DNA of 16,131 nucleotides from an uncultured Succinatimonas sp. (GTDB lineage Bacteria > Pseudomonadota > Gammaproteobacteria > Enterobacterales > Succinivibrionaceae), in NCBI GenBank assembly GCA_905201175.1, contig CAJKNC010000028.1:1-16131 (forward strand), in the 5' to 3' direction. A program made the position numbers and the translations under genes. Under the pieces are notes generated by a model. The model had not been told where the DNA came from and ran no database searches. It worked only from the letters and a program-made list of their open reading frames with translations. Positions 14,729 to 16,131 of the stretch are shown one piece after another; position 1 is the stretch's first letter, and every line of letters starts with the position of its first letter.

Positions 14729-15277
14729 ATGAATTATGACTTAAATATGCCTTTGAGCGACTTAGTAGCTAAGTTGCTCAAAGGGGAAGCAGACGAATTG
14801 CATGAAGAAGATTTACATGCCTATATGGATAATTTAACTCATGGAGATAAAAAAGGACTCCAGCAAGCGTTGAAAGAAGTGGAAAAATCCATTGTGGAGT
14901 GGAAAGATACCTACTTTGTTGAAACATATGCTGATAAAGTAAGATTGTATCAGCAGGGAAAGTTAAAGTGGACACAACGGGAATTGGATGACTTATTCTA
15001 TGAGGAAGAATTTTTGAGGAAAGAAGGTAAAACAGGTTTGACTGTTGATTATCTATATAACGCTATTGAAAAGATAGGCTTCATTAATGAACTTCATGGT
15101 GATGCCATTGAATGTGCCTGGCAGAACAACGATATTGAATTTCTGAGGACACAATGGGAAGATTTGGCTTTGGATCAAATTAGAGCGTTACAGGCAATAA
15201 TTAACGGAATGCTTAGAGTTACCCTACTAAATCAAGTAACGAGGTACAGAGCGCCAATAGACCCGAAAAACAGTTAA
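14729..15277 (+). CDS. Uncharacterised 182-residue protein of the element
   Basis: I do not recognise this protein. It is soluble-looking, acidic and mostly helical, with no signal peptide or membrane segment. Visible stretches include a likely amphipathic helix DKKGLQQALKEVEKSIVEW (39-57) and a charged segment LDDLFYEEEFLRKEGKTG. The ATG at 14729 follows the integrase stop by 8 bases and has no Shine-Dalgarno site. Its last 20 codons overlap the open frame of the helix-turn-helix protein, which lies one base back (-1). The sequence GAAAAAC at 15265-15271 precedes the TAA by one codon. The two may be made as one protein of about 273 residues by -1 frameshifting, in which case this would be the N-terminal domain of a DNA-binding regulator or excisionase. 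That is inference. Confidence 0.6.
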   Translation: MNYDLNMPLSDLVAKLLKGEADELHEEDLHAYMDNLTHGDKKGLQQALKEVEKSIVEWKDTYFVETYADKVRLYQQGKLKWTQRELDDLFYEEEFLRKEGKTGLTVDYLYNAIEKIGFINELHGDAIECAWQNNDIEFLRTQWEDLALDQIRALQAIINGMLRVTLLNQVTRYRAPIDPKNS

Positions 15278-15552
15278 AAGACTACCCGGAAGTATTTGGG
15301 ATAGATGTATGCTGTAAAATAACAGGGTATAAAAAGAACACGATATATAAATTGACAGCTAAAAATAAGATACCACATTTTCGCCCCGGTAATGATGGAC
15401 GAAAACTAATGTTCCGACGGGAAGAAGTGTTGGAGTGGATGACAGCCCGACGACAGGAAACAACCGAGGAATTTGTAAATAGTATGGATGTGCGGTTGGC
15501 GGCTCGAAATAAATCTAATTCTATAATAACCCAAAAAAGTTCAAAAAAATGA
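15217..15552 (+). CDS. Excisionase-like helix-turn-helix protein without a start codon
   Basis: The open frame of 111 codons contains an HTH_17/excisionase-type domain. YPEVFGIDVCCKITGYKKN (23-41) gives helix 1 and the turn, NTIYKLTAKNKIPHF (41-55) the recognition helix and its end, and GRKLMFRREEVLEWM (61-75) the wing and last helix. Such proteins act as excisionases or regulators in mobile elements. There is no ATG, GTG or TTG between the upstream stop (15214-15216) and the TTG at 15352, and that TTG falls inside the recognition helix. A protein starting there (66 residues) would lack half the domain. The frame is probably expressed by -1 frameshift from the preceding gene, or carries a start loss or a sequence error. 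Its TGA overlaps the replication gene's ATG (ATGA). Confidence 0.6.
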   Translation, partial: SYPTKSSNEVQSANRPEKQLKDYPEVFGIDVCCKITGYKKNTIYKLTAKNKIPHFRPGNDGRKLMFRREEVLEWMTARRQETTEEFVNSMDVRLAARNKSNSIITQKSSKK

Positions 15553-16131
15553 TCGATACAATCTGGTTAATACTTCATCACTCAACTGTCAACTACAAAA
15601 TTGACTTCATGGCTGAGGTTGGTGCTAAAATCAATGTTGATATCAAACGTAGTAATGAGTACCGTATAGTTGGCTCACTCCAAAATATGCAAATCTATAT
15701 TGAACCGACCTTTGTCCTTATCCAAGGCAGTCTTCCTAAATATTATTACGGAAGTAATTTAGTATCACTGCCACGTACAGAGTTAAGTAATGCTATTGAT
15801 AAATTGAGTACCGACCTTGGTTTACCTTTACGAGAGGCTATTATTACACGCATAGACATCGGGATGAATGTCGAAGTGGATAATCCTCCTCGAAGTTATT
15901 TTTCCTATTTTGGTATATTAAAGAAGTTTGAGCGTAATATTCGTAGAAACTCACTATATTATGAGCAAAAATGGTGTCAACTTTGCTTTTATGACAAGGT
16001 AAAGGAGGCTAAGGCTCATAAAGACCCTTTATTAACCTCTGAAATGTTGGACAAAAACATCCTCCGGTACGAAATCAGGTATAAACATAGTTGGTTGAAA
16101 CACTATTTCAAACGGAATATAAAGGCAAAGG
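15549..16131 (+). CDS. Phage/plasmid replication initiator, gene II/X family (partial)
   Basis: Runs off the window after 194 residues. It begins with ATG at 15549, overlapping the HTH stop by 4 bases (ATGA), without a ribosome site. It resembles the replication proteins of filamentous phages and related plasmids (gene II/X family), which nick the origin for rolling-circle replication. Visible family features are GSLPKYYYGSN (60-70), the RIDIGMN segment (101-107), CFYDKVKEAKAH (146-157), and LRYEIRYKH (172-180) near the cut end. The active-site tyrosines cannot be assigned from the fragment. Together with the HTH gene and integrase it suggests an element that can integrate and also replicate as a circle. 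I am fairly sure of the family and unsure whether the element is phage or plasmid. Confidence 0.7.
   Translation, partial: MIDTIWLILHHSTVNYKIDFMAEVGAKINVDIKRSNEYRIVGSLQNMQIYIEPTFVLIQGSLPKYYYGSNLVSLPRTELSNAIDKLSTDLGLPLREAIITRIDIGMNVEVDNPPRSYFSYFGILKKFERNIRRNSLYYEQKWCQLCFYDKVKEAKAHKDPLLTSEMLDKNILRYEIRYKHSWLKHYFKRNIKAK

Larger units (their letters stand above)
14280..16131 (+). mobile_element. Bacteroidota-like phage/plasmid element, right part beyond window
   Basis: From roughly 14250-14290 the DNA changes character. Genes switch to the plus strand, composition looks more A+T-rich, and none of the starts has a Shine-Dalgarno site, as is usual in Bacteroidota, while host genes nearly all have one. 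The content is an integrase C-terminus, an unknown gene, an excisionase-like HTH frame and a gene II/X-type replication initiator, a set typical of small integrative phage- or plasmid-like elements. The exact left edge is not visible as a repeat, and the right edge lies outside the window. A chimeric contig is a real alternative. Confidence 0.55.

Noticed and set aside
1..16131. CRISPR array, rRNA or IS element
   Set aside because: No regularly spaced repeats, no rRNA-like sequence and no transposase with terminal inverted repeats were seen on either strand.

Overview
The left 14.2 kb reads as the chromosome of an anaerobic or facultatively anaerobic gammaproteobacterium. It carries a full-length HisG, a fused HAD phosphatase/dehydratase HisB, the anaerobic glycerol-3-phosphate (G3P) dehydrogenase GlpABC with the antiporter GlpT, an FNR-type box, and strong AGGAG-type ribosome sites before most genes. 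A gut or rumen succinate producer of the Succinivibrionaceae type is my best guess. That guess is inference from gene content and style, not from a marker gene.

Layout, reading the minus strand from high to low coordinates. glpT-glpA-glpB-glpC (14124 to 8626) form a G3P uptake and oxidation operon. A candidate FNR box lies upstream, a hairpin lies between glpT and glpA, and a strong intrinsic terminator lies at 8551-8585. After a 324-base spacer comes a nearly complete histidine operon, hisG-D-C-B-H-A-F-I (8301 to 1220). A TerC/Alx-family membrane protein gene is translationally coupled to its end (1235 to 210), followed by a hairpin terminator at about 160-203. His gene order and tight overlaps are normal, with four departures. 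HisI ends where the HisE domain should begin and no hisE is present. HisB has a 12-residue insertion that includes a near duplication. A structured gap of about 110 bases separates hisC from hisB. The hisG leader shows no histidine-rich leader peptide.

The right end, from roughly 14250-14290 to 16131, is different DNA. It is on the plus strand, looks lower in G+C, and has no Shine-Dalgarno sites. It holds the C-terminal half of a Bacteroidota-style tyrosine recombinase, an unrecognised 182-residue protein, an excisionase-like helix-turn-helix frame without a usable start codon, and the first 194 residues of a phage/plasmid replication initiator of the gene II/X family. It is either a transferred, partly decayed phage- or plasmid-like element sitting beside the glpT promoter, or an assembly chimera. 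The cut integrase at the junction makes both possibilities serious.

Functionally, GlpT brings in G3P, GlpABC oxidises it to dihydroxyacetone phosphate and passes electrons to the quinone pool, and the his genes build histidine from PRPP and ATP. The phosphoribosyl-ATP pyrophosphatase step must be supplied from outside this window.
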